Shown piece after piece: positions 44,001 to 56,935 of a DNA stretch of 64,000 bases. Both the position numbers and the translations under genes were made by a program. The notes beneath the pieces were generated by a model. That model was given only the letters and a program-made list of their open reading frames with translations. It did no database searches and was not told where the DNA came from. The stretch's first letter is position 1, and every line of letters begins with the position of its first letter. The stretch spans positions 102,221,128 to 102,285,127 of the forward strand of contig CM070875.1 of the NCBI GenBank assembly GCA_036365515.1, in the 5' to 3' direction. The stretch comes from Torymus aiolomorphi. Its lineage: Eukaryota > Arthropoda > Insecta > Hymenoptera > Torymidae.

Positions 44001-44514
44001 ACACTGTGCGGCGTGCTTCGCGTGATAGTGGGGCAGGGGTTTCTGGCTTTTCTGAGAAGTGTGCCAGTTACACGCGGCCATCTTGAGTGCGCGTTCGAGT
44101 ATTCGTTCGTGACAGCGGATTTCGAGATTCGCGGCATCGGCGAGAGTGAGAGAGAGAGAGAGAGAGAATCAGCGCAAGCAGTGAGAGTGCGTGGGACAAA
44201 AGCGCAACGATAGAGCGTGGCGTGTTTGTTTCTGACTAACTGCGGAATTCGTAAGCAATGTGCGCGCCGCAGAGAGATTTTCGTGATTCGTGCGTTAGAA
44301 GATATCGGTCGCTCAAGCGGTGACCACCGATTGCTGAAGTATAGCCCTTTGATTGTTGCGTAATAGAGTCTCATAGGCGGGGGGGAGGTTGAGATAGCGA
44401 CGCGTTGACGTATACGAGAGCAGGGCACGTGCATAGCAACCGGGTTCGTCGGGAACCAGAGAGCGACTGCGAGCTTCAAACCGTGTAAAATAAGTAATAA
44501 TTATTAAATACTTT
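44001..44514. other. GC-rich sequence, unassigned
   Basis: Probable continuation of 41930-42412 after the inserted element. CG-rich, with a short (GA)n run at about 44144-44167 and a potential splice donor (TTCGTAAGC near 44250). No domain-bearing frame. A host untranslated exon or LTR is possible. Confidence 0.35.
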
Positions 44515-45125
44515 GTAACGGAGTTAGTTCCTGCCGGATGCTCTCGAGTATACCAGTGTCGATTGGTAAATTGAGAGGTTTAATCAGGAAAGATCAATTG
44601 AATTAAGTCAATGTTTATTAAACTAATATAAAGTTGTATACAAAGATAGTGAAGTCACTAAAGCACTGCGTGCATGAAAGTGGCATGCGTAGTACTGTTA
44701 TCCGACTGGAACGCCGACCGCCGCGCCATGCTGCGTGAGTGAATGATCCGTCTCCGCAACGAACCGCGAAACCAAGAGTGCCGCGTGACCGGCACTGCAG
44801 AGACATAGGCGTCATTGGTGTGCTCGGAGACCGAAAGGGGGAGAGCGGTCCAGCGGCAGTCGGTGTCCCCAAGCCTAAAGATAGAGGGATAGGGAGAGAG
44901 CAGTCAGCAGGAGCATCGTCGCCTGACCGTAAGTTCCATCCCTTTCCCTCCTCGGCATTTCCTACTGTGTGTACGCGTACGAGTTAAGAGTCGCGAAATG
45001 AACTCAGGCGAGTCAACTGTAGCCCGTGCTACAGCTGCAGTTGTAGCTAGATGTAGAGGAGTTTTTCGGCTCGCGCTAGCCGGCAAATTAGGTAATTGGT
45101 ACATTGACGCGCGTACCTGAAGCCC
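44515..45125. other. LTR-like start without a detected partner end
   Basis: Begins TGTAACGGAGTTAGTTCC, like the TGTAACGGG start of the probable LTR at 24589. A (T)GTTTATTAAAC region follows and then CG-rich sequence with a possible donor (CCGTAAGTTCC near 44928). I could not find a CCGTTACA end downstream, so it may be a truncated LTR or an unrelated GC-rich block. Confidence 0.3.
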
Positions 45126-46099
45126 TCTATTTCCCGATACGTAGTTAAGTTTTCTTCCTTAAGGGAAGACTGAGGTGGAAAGATAAAATGTTTTCTTATT
45201 GTATGAAAATAGTACATTGTGTAACAAGGGGAGAAAATAAACGATGGTGAGGTGTTCTGTACGAGTCGCAGTTAAGGGCGCCGAAGGCGAACTTCTGCGC
45301 ATCAGAAGTTTACGCTCAGCCTTGGCTCTTCTAGAGCATTTTTTGCCAACTGAAACAAACAAAAATTGGTTGGAAAAATAAGAAAAGTGTCTAATATATA
45401 TTTATTTGAAAGACATAACCATATTATCAAAATGCTATTGTAGTAATTTTACTATTTTTAGTTAAAGAAATCATAGAAAGAGCATATTTTTTTAGTAAAA
45501 TTAAGATATTTTAACCAAAAAGTATTGCTTATTGTATTTAAAAAAGTACCTGCTTTATTAGATCAATTAAAAAAAATTGATACGCATACCTCTTTTGGAA
45601 TATTGAAATAAATAATTTTGAAAAAACAAGCTTTCAACTTTTAATACAGTTTTAATCCAAAAAAATCTTCTAAATTGTGATCAAACATATAAAAAACGCA
45701 TTGTTTCTCCTTTTTTTTATATAATTCTAAATTATTTAGTAAAAAAAATTAGATTTTTCGAATGTATTCGAATAGATTTTTCCCTTAAATAAATATAGTG
45801 CAATTTGATCCCGACTAAGTTTATTTGTAAAATGCCCGTACGATTTGCCCTAATCCCGCGGCCCATTGTACAAGTTAGAGAAGTCTCATATGTGATTATT
45901 TCTTGATCTACACTTTTCGATTATTTTCAAAATATCATCATTCAACCGAATTTTTTTCAATCATTTTTGGTTATTGAAAGAACGATATAAAATTATGTCC
46001 CTATATAATTTTATAATTTTTTAAAGAAACGAAAAATAATTTTTTATTCTGTACTTTATTGAATAAAAAATAAAAAAATTTACTTATTTACTTTTTCAG
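45126..46099 (+). other. AT-rich sequence, probably intron before dynein exon
   Basis: AT-rich without coding signal; it ends in a pyrimidine-rich TTACTTTTTCAG acceptor at 46088-46099. It is the right end of the intron that should precede the last dynein exon. Confidence 0.6.
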
Positions 46100-46534
46100 A
46101 ATTTTCCTGTATGGCTTGGCGGTTTATTTAATCCAGAAGCGTATATAACCGCAACAAGGCAGTGCGTTGCTCAAGCAAATAGCTGGTCTTTAGAAGAACT
46201 GGAATTGGATGTTTCCATAAGCAATAATGATATCTCAATTTCTGATGATTGTTCTTTTGCAGTCACTGGTTTAAAACTTCAAGGAGCACAATGTAAAAAT
46301 AATCAATTATATTTGACATCAACAATTATGACAGATTTGCATGTTACAATGCTAAGATGGATACGTTGTTCTTCTTCAGAATCTAAGAAGAGTAAACTTT
46401 CATTACCAGTTTATCTAAACAGTACAAGAACAGAATTATTATTTACGGTTGACCTAAATATAGCTCCCAGTCAAGATCCACATAGTTTTTATGAAAGAGG
46501 AGTTGCTATTTTAACTTCAACTGCATTGAATTGA
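46100..46534 (+). CDS. Dhc64C: Cytoplasmic dynein heavy chain, last coding exon
   Basis: From the AG acceptor the exon reads [80 protein letters not shown] and ends [17 protein letters not shown], stop at 46532-46534. This is the C-terminal region of the cytoplasmic dynein 1 heavy chain, a AAA+ ATPase that drives cargo toward microtubule minus ends. The match to the extreme C-terminus is strong throughout, with no stop or frameshift. The open frame begins in phase at 46100 and not at the internal Met at 46208. The gene symbol follows the Drosophila orthologue. The rest of the ~4,600-residue protein must lie upstream, beyond this window, unless the exon is a stray copy. Confidence 0.92.
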   Translation, partial: NFPVWLGGLFNPEAYITATRQCVAQANSWSLEELELDVSISNNDISISDDCSFAVTGLKLQGAQCKNNQLYLTSTIMTDLHVTMLRWIRCSSSESKKSKLSLPVYLNSTRTELLFTVDLNIAPSQDPHSFYERGVAILTSTALN

Positions 46535-46568
46535 AGAAAACATGTGTATAAGAAGTCATACTATTGTT

Positions 46569-46574
46569 AATAAA
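46569..46574 (+). terminator. Poly(A) signal AATAAA after dynein stop
   Basis: AATAAA lies 35 bases after the stop codon and directly before the start of a repeat (TCTACTATATATTAAAA). If used, the 3' UTR is very short. The repeat insertion may have removed the original longer UTR. Confidence 0.55.
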
Positions 46575-47035
46575 TCTACTATATATTAAAAAACCAAAAT
46601 GTCTGTCCATTCGTCCATCCGTCCGCCCATCTTTACCCAGTAGTTCATTTATATAAAGGGTTAAGTAAAGGGTTAAGTAAAGGGTTTATAAAGGGTGTAA
46701 ATAGCTAAGTAAATGGTTAAAAAGTGTTTTAAAAATGGTTAAAAACGGTGGTTAAAAAAGGTTTAAAAAGGGATAATAACGTGTTAAGAAAAGGTTTAAG
46801 AGAAGGGTTAAAATGACGAGTTAAAGTATGGGTTAAGTAACGAGTTAATTAAAGGGTTAAGTAAAAACTTAAATGAATGACGAGTAATCATGTTTAGTAT
46901 AATTGTTTGTTTATTTCAAAAAATTGCTCTCTGCGTTTATACAGAATTGGGACTATCATATTGCTGGCATTAAAGTTTTTTGAAATTCTTTAAACAATGA
47001 ATATACTATAGATGTACCTATTATATACTTATTAA
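46575..47035 (+). repeat. Helitron-like repeat with GGGTTAAGTAAA array, copy A
   Basis: Begins TCTACTATATATTAAAAAAC directly after an A, as Helitron 5' ends do. It then has CCATTCGTCCATCCGTCCG and an irregular array of GGGTTAAGTAAA and GGTTTAAAAA units to about 46870. It continues TTTATTTCAAAAAATTGCTC. A second copy is at 53095-53540. Confidence 0.65.
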
Positions 47036-48200
47036 ATATATTATTTTGATATACTTCATTAAATATTTGTATAATAACCAATTATTATATGTGCTACTTA
47101 CTCGCTTTTGCGTGTAATTGCTGCAATTTTACTTTCTATTATTAAAATTCGTTATCATAACTGATTTTTATTTTTATTTTTATCTTTAAATGTATCTTAT
47201 TAATTATACTAATTATAACCAATTATTTTAGGTGCTACTTACTCATTTTTGCGTGCAGTTGCTGCAATTTTACTTTCTCTCTACCAAAAAATCAGCTGAT
47301 AAATCAGATGATTTGTCAGATTATTTATCCGCTGATTTTTCATGCCAAAATGTCACCTGAGATTCTGCCCGGAGGTTGCCAAAAGCTTACGTAAATTAAA
47401 GATCAACTTATTCAGTATTGGAAATTGCCTATAAGGATTTTGTACTCCCCAGATGAGTTCAAAAATGCACGTTTGGAAGCATTTTGCTCATTTTTTCGAT
47501 TTTTAAAAATTTTGTACATAAGATATCAGCTGAGAAATCAGCTGACAAATCAGATGAAAAATGACCTGAGATCTCACCGAGAAATCATCTGATTTTTCAG
47601 TTGATTTCTCAGCTGATATCTCATGTACAATTGAAAAATTGTGCAAAATGCTTCCAAATGTGCATTTTTGAACTCATCTGGGGATAAAAGATCCTGACAG
47701 GCAATTTCCAATACTAAAGAAGCTGATTTTTAATTTACGTAAATTTTTGGCAGCATTCGGGCAGAACCTCATGTGACATTTTGACATGAGAAATCAGCTG
47801 ATAAATCATCTGACAAATCATCTGATTTATCAGCTGATTCTTTTTGATAGGGCTATTATTCAAATTCGTCATCATTACTGATTTTTATTTTTATTTTTAT
47901 CTTTAAATGTACCTTATTAAATATACTAATAATAACAAATTATTTTAAACGCTACCTGCTCTTCTCTTATGTAGTTGCTACAATAGTAATATATACACAT
48001 TTGTAATAAATTCGTAAAGAATATGTTTTATACTTATTTTTTTAATATAAGAATAAAATGAAATTTTGCGTATCTAATTTTTATGCGCTACTTACACGTT
48101 TCCATGTGTAGTTGCTGCTGTTTATAGTACTACTTGATATTATGTTTTATTATTATTTTAAAAATTGAAACATATAAATAAAATGTTAAATGTTATAAAA
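47036..48200 (+). repeat. Helitron-associated repeat with ~135-bp internal units
   Basis: The phrase GCTACTTACTCGCTTTTGCG plus TGTAATTGCTGCAATTTTAC recurs with drift at about 47094, 47233, 47950 and 48091, separated by AT-rich stretches (TTTTTATTTTTATTTTTATC). A shorter copy is at 58736-59020. The unit is interrupted by the hairpin at 47279. Confidence 0.7.
47279..47852. mobile_element. 574-bp hairpin MITE rich in CAGCTG
   Basis: Almost fully palindromic, centred near 47565, with arms of about 280 bp. Ends are CTCTACCAAAAAATCAGCTG and CAGCTGATTCTTTTTGATAGGG. ATCAGCTGAT or AAATCAGATGATTT recurs near both ends and near the centre. The repeat unit elsewhere in the region gives the empty site TTTACTTTCTATTATT; the insertion duplicated CT (47277-47278 and 47853-47854). 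Confidence 0.88.
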
Positions 48201-48324
48201 TATTTCTTCGCAGACTACATATATTTTAGTATAAGTATTTGTCATTTCATTTCCGTTTTTTCTTAAAAAATCTGCTTTGTCCTTTTTATGCTCAGTGTAT
48301 ACTGATTCTTCAATCAAAAGAATT

Positions 48325-48490
48325 TTTAAATTATTTTTTAAAGTTCTCTAGATAGCGCAACATACAGCTGCCCATTGTTAAATACTGGCAACAGTAAATG
48401 ATTGTCCCTGTGATTTATTAATAGTCATTGCAAATCCCAGTCTTATAGGAAATTGCCTTCTGATCATATTAAATGGAAAATATTAAATAT
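48325..48490 (-). pseudogene. Helitron helicase C-terminal relic
   Basis: The minus strand reads [25 protein letters not shown] and, with frameshifts, NNGQLYVALSR, followed by [23 protein letters not shown] is helicase motif V-VI of PIF1-type Helitron proteins, and QLYVALSR follows it. These enzymes unwind DNA during rolling-circle-like transposition. Only this end is present. Confidence 0.8.
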
Positions 48491-48752
48491 TTTTGCCATG
48501 ATCAAATCTACAGTTTTTAAGCTTTTTGTAATTATAGAAGTCGTTATTTGTCAAACTGAGAAGTGATTTAATTCATTATTTTTAAAGCAATAATTATTTT
48601 TGTATTTTGTATAACACCGATCATTCAGATTTTCAAATTCTATTTGCCCGGAGAAAAATTTTTGAGTAAAATTTATTATTTTAATAAGAAAATTTATTAT
48701 TTTTCAGTGTAGTGCTGGGACATACTCAGCTTGTGTTAATTTTTACTATTTT

Positions 48753-49117
48753 AAATACAGTGCAACCCTGTAATAAGTGCTCTCGCAATAAACGCGTTTC
48801 CCTAGTTTCTCGCTCAATTCTAAGAACAGGGTATCCCCACTCCGACTCAAACTACCAGCTCGAGTTAGACTTCACAACCTGTCTTCTCAATAAGCGCGCC
48901 AAGCAAAACAGAGTTTAAAAGAGACTTTTTAATAGAAAAATTTCATTTTAATCAACACACGTACACTCAAATATTCTTAAAAGTATACATTTTTATGCAC
49001 AGCACAATTTCCTATACTGCAAACGATATTCACTCTCAAAACGTTGTATTATGCGTACTTCAACGTTGTCAACAAACTGACGATCGTCAGAACGCTTATT
49101 GAGAGGTCACGCGCCGA

Positions 49118-49207
<90 letters not shown>

Positions 49208-49308
49208 CTAGATACTCGAGGGGAAAGTGCGTGGAGGGAGTATACGTTTATGTAAAAAATTCTTCCCCTTACGGGCCTAGGCGCGCTTATTACGGGATTG
49301 CACTCTAG
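48753..49308. mobile_element. ~555-bp pogo/Tigger-like MITE
   Basis: The left end CAGTGCAACCCTGTAATAAG follows TA. The right end, read inverted, is AGAGTGCAATCCCGTAATAA near another TA. CAGTGCAACC-type ends with TA targets fit pogo-like elements. A long (GA)n run is inside. The frame at 49099-49308 is mostly microsatellite. Confidence 0.65.
49118..49201 (+). repeat. GA microsatellite
   Basis: Uninterrupted (GA)n of about 84 bp inside the pogo-like MITE. Confidence 0.95.
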
Positions 49309-49390
49309 TACTTTTTAAGATTTAGAAAGCAATATTGATTTAATAACACGGTGTGTGTTATCGTATGAATTTATCCCTCGGTTATTGTGA

Positions 49391-49890
49391 TTATATTGAT
49401 GTGGGAATCTGTCGATCTTCCCGAGGCAGCAGGTGTAAGAAATGAAAACCCTTACAACGTGTGTATATATATATATATATATTTTTGACGTTTCGGTGAT
49501 TGTAAAATTGATTTCGGAAATACGTTCTCTAGCATTTCCTATGTAAACGGAATAAATATTAAAGGCTGAAAAGAACGAGTTCAGAAACCAATGTAAGAGG
49601 AACTGTTGAAATTCTCCTCCCCGCAGTTAAGCGGTGGGGGAGAAAATCGACAAAAATTATGTTGTGAAAAAACTAACTTTGGTAACTATCACAATATTGA
49701 CAAATCATTTTTTATGTTTCTTGAAGTGTAAATTCTAAAATTATATTATTATATTTTATTAAAGTTTCTGATGAGGGTGACATTGCTCACCGAAACGTCA
49801 AAAAAAAAAAAAAGCATACACATGCTGTAAGGGTTTTCATTTCTTACACCTGCTGCCTCGGGAAGATCGACAGACTCCCACATCAATATA
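49391..49890. mobile_element. Penelope pseudo-LTR fragments in inverted pair
   Basis: Left arm 49391-49498 and right arm about 49768-49890 are inverted copies (GATCTTCCCGAGGCAGCAGG, GTGTAAGAAATGAAAACCCT and GACGTTTCGGTGA shared). The right arm holds an intact-looking hammerhead core; the left arm stops inside it, after GACGTTTCGGTGA. The ~270 bp between them is AT-rich and non-coding. This fits a Penelope element that has lost its gene. Confidence 0.7.
49768..49799 (+). ncRNA. Hammerhead ribozyme core, Penelope type
   Basis: CTGATGA, then stem II GGTGA/TCACC with loop CATTGC and one extra G, then GAAACGTC. All invariant core bases are present. Stem III is the minimal AC/GU form. Stem I is weak here (GTTT against a poly(A) run). 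Position and form match hammerheads described in Penelope-like elements. Confidence 0.72.
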
Positions 49891-50094
49891 TTTAGAAAGC
49901 AAATTTTACTTTTTGAAATAATGATTTTTATTCTACTGAAAGTAATGTAAAAAATGTTTAATTCAGCGCTTTGCGCATTTTTTCTTTTTCTATACATATA
50001 TGGATATTATTATTTAAATGTTATTTATATTTAACAAATACACATTTTATAATTTAAGTATCACATACATATACAAAAAAAACATTAAATTTAG

Positions 50095-50990
50095 AATTGA
50101 AAAAATTTTTTGGGAGTCGAACCGTTGGCACGGCAGTCGGACGCTCTAACCACTCACCTATAAAAGACTTACAGTGATTCTTTTCGAAACTGATACATAG
50201 CTACGCTACGAGGTACGCGCTATTGCTTTTTTTTTATTAATCGATACATAATTAAGTAAGAATAATATTATTATCAAATGTAATATAGTTACTTTATTTA
50301 AAAATATTAGAAGTGAATAACAATAATTTTTTTCATCAAAAATAAAGGACATATGAAAATGGTGTGTTTATAAATCCCTACCATACCGACGTCATTATTT
50401 AATTTTTATTTACTATAATAAATCTTACAATCTTTTTTTTTTTATAAATGAATGCGATTTTCCGTCTTTCACAATTCATGCAAAAAATTCGTCGTCATTA
50501 TTGATTAGATTATTGTATATATAAATTTAAAAATACGTATTGCTGAGCAATAAATAAGAAAATTTTTGAGCTGAAATTTAAAAAATTTTTTAACCACGTA
50601 TTTTCGCATGGATTGTGAAAGACAGAAAATCGCATTCATTAATAAAAAAAAGTTCACAGGATTATTAGTAAATAAAAACTAAGTGATGATGTCGGCATGG
50701 TAGGGATTTATAAACACGCCCTTTTCATATGTCCTTTATTTCTGATGAACATTATTGTCATTTACTTCTAATATTTTTAAATAAAGTAACTATATTACAT
50801 TTGATAATGTTATTCTTACTTAATTATGTATCGATTAATAAAAAAAGGCAATAGCGCGTACATCGTAGTGTAGCTTATGTATCAGTTTCGAAAAGAGTAA
50901 CTGTAAGTCTTTTATAGCTGAATGGTTAGAGCGTCCGACTGCCGTGCCAAGGGTGACGAGTTCGTGCAAAAATTTTTTCATTTCAAAATT
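50095..50990. repeat. ~890-bp palindrome with tRNA-like ends
   Basis: Arms of about 430 bp pair around 50540. Each outer end carries a tRNA-like stretch: TAGCTGAATGGTTAGAGCG and TCCGACTGCCGTGCC at 50914-50949 (plus), and its counterpart with GGTTCGACTCCC at 50113-50165 (minus). Box A is good and box B is good only in the left arm. There is no complete cloverleaf, so this is a tRNA-derived SINE or MITE end, not a tRNA gene. Confidence 0.75.
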
Positions 50991-51000
50991 TAATGTTTTT

Positions 51001-53017
<2,017 letters not shown>

Positions 53018-53094
53018 ATATATATATATGATACTTAAATTATAAAACGTGTATTGGTTTAATATAAATAACATTTAAATAATATCCATATATA

Positions 53095-53650
53095 TCCACT
53101 ATATATTAAAAAGCCAAAATGCCCGTCCGTTCGTCCGGCCCCCCATCTTTACTCAGTAGTTCATTTCTATAATGAGTTAAGTAAAGGGTTAAGTAAACGG
53201 TTAAGTAAAGGGTTAAAAGGGGTTTAAAAATGGTTTAAAAAAGGGGTTAAAAAGGTTTAAAAAAGGTTAAAAAAAGTGTTAAGAAACGGTTTAAGAAAAG
53301 GGTTAAAATGACGAGTTAAAGTATGGGTTAAGTAACGAGTTAATTAAAGGCTTAAGTAATAAAAACTTAAATGAATGATGAGTAATCATGTTTATTATAC
53401 AATAATTTTTTGTTTATTTCAAAAAATTGCTCTCTTCGTTTATACAGAGTTGAGACTATCATATTGCTAGCACTAACATTTTTTGAAATCCTTTAAACAA
53501 TGAATATACTTTAGATGTACCTACTATACACTTATTAAATATATTATCAAAGGGCGCGGCAGCGCCCTGCTTGGCGAGTAAAAGAACGAAGTGACTACGA
53601 GCAAGCGGGGCGTTGACGCACCCTTTATTTTTTGGAATAGTCCGCTCCAA
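53095..53650 (+). repeat. Helitron-like repeat, copy B, with 3' hairpin
   Basis: Starts CCACTATATATTAAAAAGCC and repeats the GGGTTAAGTAAA array and TTTCAAAAAATTGCTCTC block of 46575-47035. At 53549-53566 follows the GC hairpin GGGCGCGGCAGCGCCC, as near Helitron 3' ends. The terminal CTRR is not clear (GGCGAGTAAAAG follows). Confidence 0.6.
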
Positions 53651-54319
53651 CCTTAATTTTTCCTATTCTTGATAACAACATTTTTTTACTCTTTATTTGA
53701 ATACTTAAATGCATTCCATTAGATAGAATCTTTTATGTACTATCCATATCTGCAATTTCATGTTTCAAGATTCTTTCGTTTTCGTATACTTTTAATAGTA
53801 AATTTGCCCTCTCAATTTTCATCTCATTTTTCATTTTCTTCGTCGTCTTCGCATCGTCGTCGTATTTTAATCCTATACCATATATACGTATGTATAAGCA
53901 CTATTAGACAGTGGTTCTACTTGTATCCGAGAGTGGCACTATATAAATTTTTCTACAGGGCTATATACACAAACATTCGTAATCGTATCGACATAACCTC
54001 ACGCATCTCTAATCTCTAATAAACAAAAACAATGTTATTATGAAATATGTACATACACAATAGTATATACTATCGCGGATTAAGATTTAAATTATATCAA
54101 AGATCTCAGAAAGTGGACTGATGAAAAGAATTTATTTACGAGTATCATCAATGAGATAATAATTTTTAGATAAGTATTTTAAAATATACATTGACAGTAG
54201 AAAGCAGAGATCAAGATGTAGTTCTGTTTTTATTTTTACAAGTACTGTCAGATCAGATCTTAGAAATTGAATCTATCCCAACTATACGGCTACTACAATA
54301 CAAGTGTTTAGATAAGTAT
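53651..54319. other. AT-rich sequence, no gene seen
   Basis: No repeat shared with the rest of the window and no conserved frame. The open frame 53735-54019 is rich in Ser, Ile and Phe and has no motif. Confidence 0.4.
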
Positions 54320-56420
54320 AATTTTCAAGTAATTTGTCACAAAGACATTATCTCTCATAATGTAGGCTAAGCGAGAAGCTCCAAAACCTATTTCATTCAT
54401 CGTAAAGGATTTTAAATGTTTTATGTTTGCAGCATGACCAGTCGGATGAAGGCTTTCCTTGAGACAAAGTTTATATTCTGTGCATAAATGGTTTATAGTT
54501 ATGATTTGAAAAGTATCAAAGATAAAAATTTTCTAATTTTAATTATTTTAAAAAACAAGTTATTTCACAATGCCATTTCACAATAAATTTTTATATTTTC
54601 TCACTTATCAAATCATAACTAGAAACCATTATATGAAGAATATAAACTTTGTCTCAAGAAAAATCTTCACCCGACTGGTCACGTTGCATAAATAAAACAT
54701 TGAAAATCCTTTACGATGAATGAAATAGGTTTTGGACCTTTTCGCTTAACTTATATTATGATTATAAGAGATAATGTCTTTGTGACAAATTACTTGAAAA
54801 TAATTCTAAATATTTTCTTCTTTTATAAATGGGTTATTTGATGTAAAATCAAAAACTGTTATATTCCTCTAACTTGTTAACCTTATTGTTTGAGGTAAAT
54901 ATATATAATACACTATTCAAGAATGGAAGCAAAGTCGTTTACTAAACTCACCTTACAGTCTCCTTATATTTAATTTATAGTTCTGGTTCAGAAAGTTGTA
55001 CTTAAGTAAAATATTTCAAGTAAGTCATTTGTTAAATGGTAAAAGCTTTACCAGATATGAGAAAAAGTAAAATTAACAAATTTTTCTTTTGGAACTTTTC
55101 AAATCATAACTATAAACCATTTATACAAAGAATATAAACTTTGTCTCAAGAAAAGCCTTCACCCGACTGGTCATGTTGCAAATATAAAACATTGAAAACC
55201 CTTTATGATGAATGAAACAGGTTTTGGAGCTTCTCGCTTAACTTATATTATGGAAGATAATGAACTTTAATAACAAATGTAAAATTTGTTAATTTTACTT
55301 TTTCTCATATCTGGTAAAGCTTTTACCATTTAACAAATGACTTACATGAAATAATTTATTCAAGTACAACTGTCTGAACCAGAACTATAAATTAAATTCA
55401 AGGAGACTGTAAGCTGAGTTTAGTAATGGACATTGTTTCCATTCTTGAATAGTGTATTATATATATTTACCAAACAGTAATGCTAACAAGTTAGAGGATT
55501 ATAATAGTTTTTGATTTTACATCAAATAACCCCTTTATAAAAGAAGAAAATATTTAGAATTATTTTACAGTAATTTGTGACAAAGACATTATCTCTCATA
55601 ATATAAGCTAAGCGAAAAGCTCCAAAATCTATTTCATTCATCGTAAAGAATTTTCAATTTTTTATGTTTGCAACATGACCAGTCGGGTGATTCTTGAGAG
55701 AAAGTTTATATTCTTTGTATAAATGATTTGAAAAGTATCAAACATAACAAATTTCTAATTTTAATTATTTTAAAAAACAAGTTATTTACAATGCCATTTC
55801 ACAATAAATTTTTATATTTTCTAACTTTTCAAATCATAACTGTAAACCATTTATACAAAGAATATAAACTTGGTCTCAAAAAAGTCTTATCACCCGACTG
55901 GTCATATTGCAAACATAAAACATTGAATCCTTTACGATCAATGAAATAGGTTTTGGAGCTTCTCACTTAGCTTACATTATGAGAGATAATCTCAAATGTG
56001 ACAAATTACTTGCAATTAATTCTAACTATATATTTTCTTCATTCCTGAAGGGGACATCTGATGTAAAATCCAAAGCTGTTAATATAACAGCTATAGATGT
56101 TAATTCTTAAAACCATATAATGTATCCGTAAGGTATTTTCAATATATGGCTTTTGGTATATAACTAATTGAGTGAGGGATGTAAAATCCAAATTGTTAAT
56201 AAGTATAACAGTTAGAAGAATACCTCTACTTGTTTGCATTACTGATTGAGGTAAATATATAATAATACACTATTTAAAAATGGAAACAAATAGTCCTTTA
56301 TTTTAATCATATAGTTCTTTATAGTTCTTCATTTTAATCATAGGTTCGAAAAGTTGTACTGGAATGAATTATTTCCACAAGTCATTTGTTAAAAAGTAAT
56401 CATTACAACGGATATGGACA
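54320..56420. repeat. Cluster of alternating inverted repeats
   Basis: A ~170-bp block (ACAAAGACATTATCTCTCAT ... CATGACCAGTCGG ... AATCATAACTATAAACCATT) occurs five times: + at 54345, - at 54570, - at 55095, + at 55575, - at 55830. A ~250-bp block (TTATTTGATGTAAAATCAAA ... CATATCTGGTAAAGC) occurs at 54835 and inverted at 55275, with a worn partial copy at about 56090-56420. The larger symmetry is a palindrome with arms of about 500 bp centred near 55180. No coding content. Confidence 0.85.
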
Positions 56421-56935
56421 AAAATTCAAATTATTTTATTTTACTTACAATTATGAAGATAGTAATGTTTATTTTTATAACAAAACTTTCTACGAAAGTA
56501 TAATATAAGGCAAGCATAAGGTGTTTCTGTAATATATAAAAATATGAATAAAAAACTTACACTCTATGAAAAGGAATTCTAATAATAAATAATTATTTTC
56601 TTCTGACAATTTTATCTTACCGGTTCTATACAATAAATTAATTTGTCTATAAAAAGAAGAGTATATATACTATTATTATATATAGCAAAAGGGATTTCTT
56701 GATACAATGAAAGTGTCATTCCATTTTTTTTACAAATACAGCAGCCTCACACGATGCAATTATCATCATGTACCCACACGAAAATTAAATCTATGAAATA
56801 TGGTATCATCATTCTTTACCGTTATAAAACTTTGTAATTATTATTGAAGCTCTTAGAAACTTGTGGAATCTCCCTAAAACAACACTTTTTAAAAAAGTAA
56901 AACTTTGGCGAGTATAAGTGTATTTGTAAACTCTC
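56421..56935. other. AT-rich sequence, no gene seen
   Basis: AT-rich with no recognised motif. It ends at a CT-rich microsatellite that begins the next palindrome. Confidence 0.4.

Noticed and set aside
50913..50970. A tRNA gene
   Set aside because: Box A and an anticodon-arm-like part are present, but box B is poor and no complete cloverleaf forms; the sequence is the end of a repeated palindrome.
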